Shown here: positions 6,766 to 8,090 of the stretch, piece by piece
How positions within the stretch are numbered: the stretch's first letter is position 1
How the letters are laid out: the number at the start of each line of letters is the position of its first letter
Origin: a bacterium ADurb.Bin374
GTDB taxonomy: Bacteria > Riflebacteria > Ozemobacteria > Ozemobacterales > Ozemobacteraceae
Length of the DNA stretch: 8,090 nt
Assembly (NCBI GenBank): GCA_002068715.1
Contig: MWAR01000142.1
Span: 1-8,090 of the forward strand
Direction of reading: 5' to 3'
Notes under the pieces: model-generated
Seen by the model: the letters and a program-made list of their open reading frames with translations, nothing else
Databases searched by the model: none
Told to the model about the DNA's origin: nothing
Made by a program: the position numbers and the translations under genes

Positions 6766-7742
6766 CGGTTGATGTCTCCCTTCATCGTGATCAGGTGGAC
6801 CCGCTGGATCTCCGGGCCGTCCGAATCGGGGTTCTTGTACAACCGCTTATCCATGTTCCACTGCACTTCGACGATCAGACGCTTCATCGTGCAGAATGCG
6901 AATGTATCGTCATCGGTATAGTTCACCTTCTCGCTCGACATCCGCTGCGTATATCGGGCCGCCGTGGGATTGAGGAACCGGGGAGAATCGTCGCCGGCAT
7001 CGTATCCTTCATCCTTGTAGATGTTGTCCGTGGGCTGGGCGACGCCGTTCTTGTCGGGCGTCAGCTCCGTCTCCCATCGAGGCGCCATGGCGGTCGTGGT
7101 GAACGGATTGTATTTCTGGAACCATTTCGGATCGGACAGCCTGCCCGGGTTCTGCAGAAACGAGAAGGTCAGCTCGTTCACGGACGAGAAGTCGGTCGGG
7201 GCGGAAACGGGAAAACCCGCTCCGATCTGCTTGCGCTCCGGCTTCGTGTCGGCGGAGGCCGGCGGTGCGGCGAGGTCTTCGACATACAGCGTCACGAGAT
7301 AGCCGATGCCGCGCGGATCGGTGACGATACCCCGGCACGGATAGCCGCGGGCGCCCTCGGCCGTCGAGCCCGGGAACAGCATCTTCGCGATTCCTTCGAG
7401 CCAGTTCGCATCGTATCTGGAATACTCGGAAGCGGGAAGGTTCGAGATGCTCAGATATCCCGGGTTCCCCATGCGAAGTATTTCGAATGGTATATTATCA
7501 AGCGCGGCGTTCAGCACATCGGAGGCCTTGGTGATCGCGAAGGCCTGCGACGCGGTGAGATCGGTATCCTCCGTGCCCTTGTGGATCATGTTGAAGACCG
7601 GCAGGAGGGCGACCGCCAGGATGACCAGGGCGATCATGATCTCGATGAACGTGAGCGCCCTGCGCCGCCACGGAGCGCGGTGCGCGCGAGAGGGGCGGGG
7701 CCGCCGGCCGGATCGCCGAGCGGCCGCTTCCGCAGCGGTCAT
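6762..7742 (-). CDS. Pseudopilin / minor pilin, GspI/PilV-like, with Arg-rich leader
   Basis: Protein of 326 residues. A long 29-residue leader holds ten arginines and ends WRRRA. It is followed by LTFIEIMIALVILAVALLP (30-48), a clear prepilin helix. Cleavage after A29 would put Leu at +1 and Glu34 at +5, so the signal is complete except that Ala replaces the usual Gly at -1. The ALLPVF pattern is typical of GspI/PilV. The C-terminus has MKRLIVEVQW (286-295) followed by EIQRVHLITMKG (311-322), matching the final strands of this group. At 326 residues it is much larger than a typical GspI; the extra mass lies in the middle (about 80-280). The ATG at 7740-7742 overlaps the PhoH stop as ATGA, and no other in-frame start lies between it and the helix. 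It is first of the three coupled pilin genes. Confidence 0.78.
   Translation of the reverse strand: MTAAEAAARRSGRRPRPSRAHRAPWRRRALTFIEIMIALVILAVALLPVFNMIHKGTEDTDLTASQAFAITKASDVLNAALDNIPFEILRMGNPGYLSISNLPASEYSRYDANWLEGIAKMLFPGSTAEGARGYPCRGIVTDPRGIGYLVTLYVEDLAAPPASADTKPERKQIGAGFPVSAPTDFSSVNELTFSFLQNPGRLSDPKWFQKYNPFTTTAMAPRWETELTPDKNGVAQPTDNIYKDEGYDAGDDSPRFLNPTAARYTQRMSSEKVNYTDDDTFAFCTMKRLIVEVQWNMDKRLYKNPDSDGPEIQRVHLITMKGDINR
6776..6782 (-). promoter_or_regulatory. Ribosome binding site for the GTG start of the GspK/PilX-like gene
   Basis: AAGGGAG on the minus strand, ten bases before the GTG at 6763-6765. It lies within the last codons of the preceding pseudopilin gene. It supports the GTG start, which keeps the leader glycine, over the ATG seven codons later. 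Confidence 0.65.
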
Positions 7743-8090
7743 AACAGTTCCGATGCGAGCGCCGACAGCGACGACCGTTCAGACTTGTTGAGGATGATGT
7801 GGCCGAAGAGAGCGCTGTTCTTGAATCTCTCGATGACGAAGTTCAGGCCGTTCGAGGAACTGTCGAGGTAGGGGTTGTCGATCTGGTAGGGGTCGCCGGT
7901 GAGAACGACCTTCGTGCCGTCGCCGGCGCGGCTGATGATCGTTTTGACCTCGTGCGGCGTCAGGTTCTGCGCCTCGTCAACCACAACGAACTGGCGGGGA
8001 ATGCTGCGGCCGCGAATGTAGGTCAGCGCTTCGAGTTCGAGCTTGCCGCTGTTCTGCAGCCCGTCGATCGAATAACGCGAGGAGCTCTTC
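7739..8090 (-). CDS. PhoH-family ATPase, C-terminal part (YlaK/PhoH2 type; runs off the right edge)
   Basis: The last 116 residues of a PhoH-family protein, a P-loop ATPase group linked to RNA metabolism. The longer PhoH2/YlaK type carries an N-terminal PIN ribonuclease domain. Visible features are a Walker B-like FVVVDEAQNLTP (about 34-45 of the visible part), then KVVLTGDPYQIDNPYLD (60-76), SSNGLNFVIERFK (78-90) and a final LNKSERSSLSALASELL. These match the conserved end of the YlaK/PhoH2 group as I know it. The Walker A and any PIN domain lie outside the window, so the PIN part is not shown here. The reading frame is open to the edge (last full codon starts at 8089). The stop overlaps the ATG of the GspI/PilV-like gene by four bases, so the pilin genes are probably translated on the same message. 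Confidence 0.9.
   Translation of the reverse strand, partial: KSSSRYSIDGLQNSGKLELEALTYIRGRSIPRQFVVVDEAQNLTPHEVKTIISRAGDGTKVVLTGDPYQIDNPYLDSSSNGLNFVIERFKNSALFGHIILNKSERSSLSALASELL

Noticed and set aside
7691..7731. GC-rich palindromic stretch in the Arg-rich leader region (including GCGGCCGC at 7720-7727), possible terminator or hairpin.
   Set aside because: It lies inside coding sequence, has no T-run, and is explained by Arg, Ala and Pro codons in a GC-rich gene.
6795..7871. A 358-codon plus-strand frame antisense to the I-like pilin gene.
   Set aside because: The minus strand encodes clear prepilin and PhoH motifs linked by a 4-base overlap. The plus-strand product is Arg/Gly-rich with no recognisable domain, as expected of a GC-rich shadow.

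Overview
This is a GC-rich bacterial window in which every supported gene lies on the minus strand, so transcription runs from high to low coordinates. No IS, tRNA, rRNA, CRISPR array or convincing terminator was seen. There is no gene-free stretch longer than about 50 bases. The lineage cannot be fixed from the sequence. Type IV pilin-like genes suggest a diderm bacterium; a deltaproteobacterium or a pilin-rich candidate phylum would fit, but that is a guess.

In transcription order the layout is as follows. (1) The C-terminal part of a PhoH-family ATPase enters from the right edge (7739-8090). (2) Three small pilin-like genes follow: a GspI/PilV-like pseudopilin (6762-7742), a GspK/PilX-like protein without Glu at +5 (5914-6765) and a GspJ/PilW-like pseudopilin (5150-5917). 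The four genes from phoH to the J-like gene are joined by three successive 4-base overlaps (ATGA, GTGA, ATGA), a strong sign of one translationally coupled operon. (3) After 26 bases comes a single-pass membrane protein with a FecR-like extracytoplasmic domain (4365-5123). (4) After 9 bases comes full-length uvrA (1464-4355). (5) A multi-pass GT87/DUF2029-type glycosyltransferase (278-1474) starts at a TTG inside the end of uvrA. (6) After a 52-base gap, the N-terminus of radA leaves the left edge (1-225).

Functionally there are two blocks. The upstream block would build the minor (tip or priming) pseudopilins of a type IV pilus or type II secretion-like machine, with a FecR-domain protein that may sense or scaffold in the same envelope. 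The downstream block holds two DNA repair proteins, UvrA and RadA, separated by a membrane glycosyltransferase. Close spacing suggests the whole window could be one long transcript, with its promoter upstream of the right edge.

The most notable points are the coupling of a PhoH ATPase to pilus-tip genes, the I-K-J gene order, an Arg-rich prepilin leader with Ala rather than Gly at -1, and a FecR-domain protein with no sigma factor beside it. No clearly new defence or mobile system was found.
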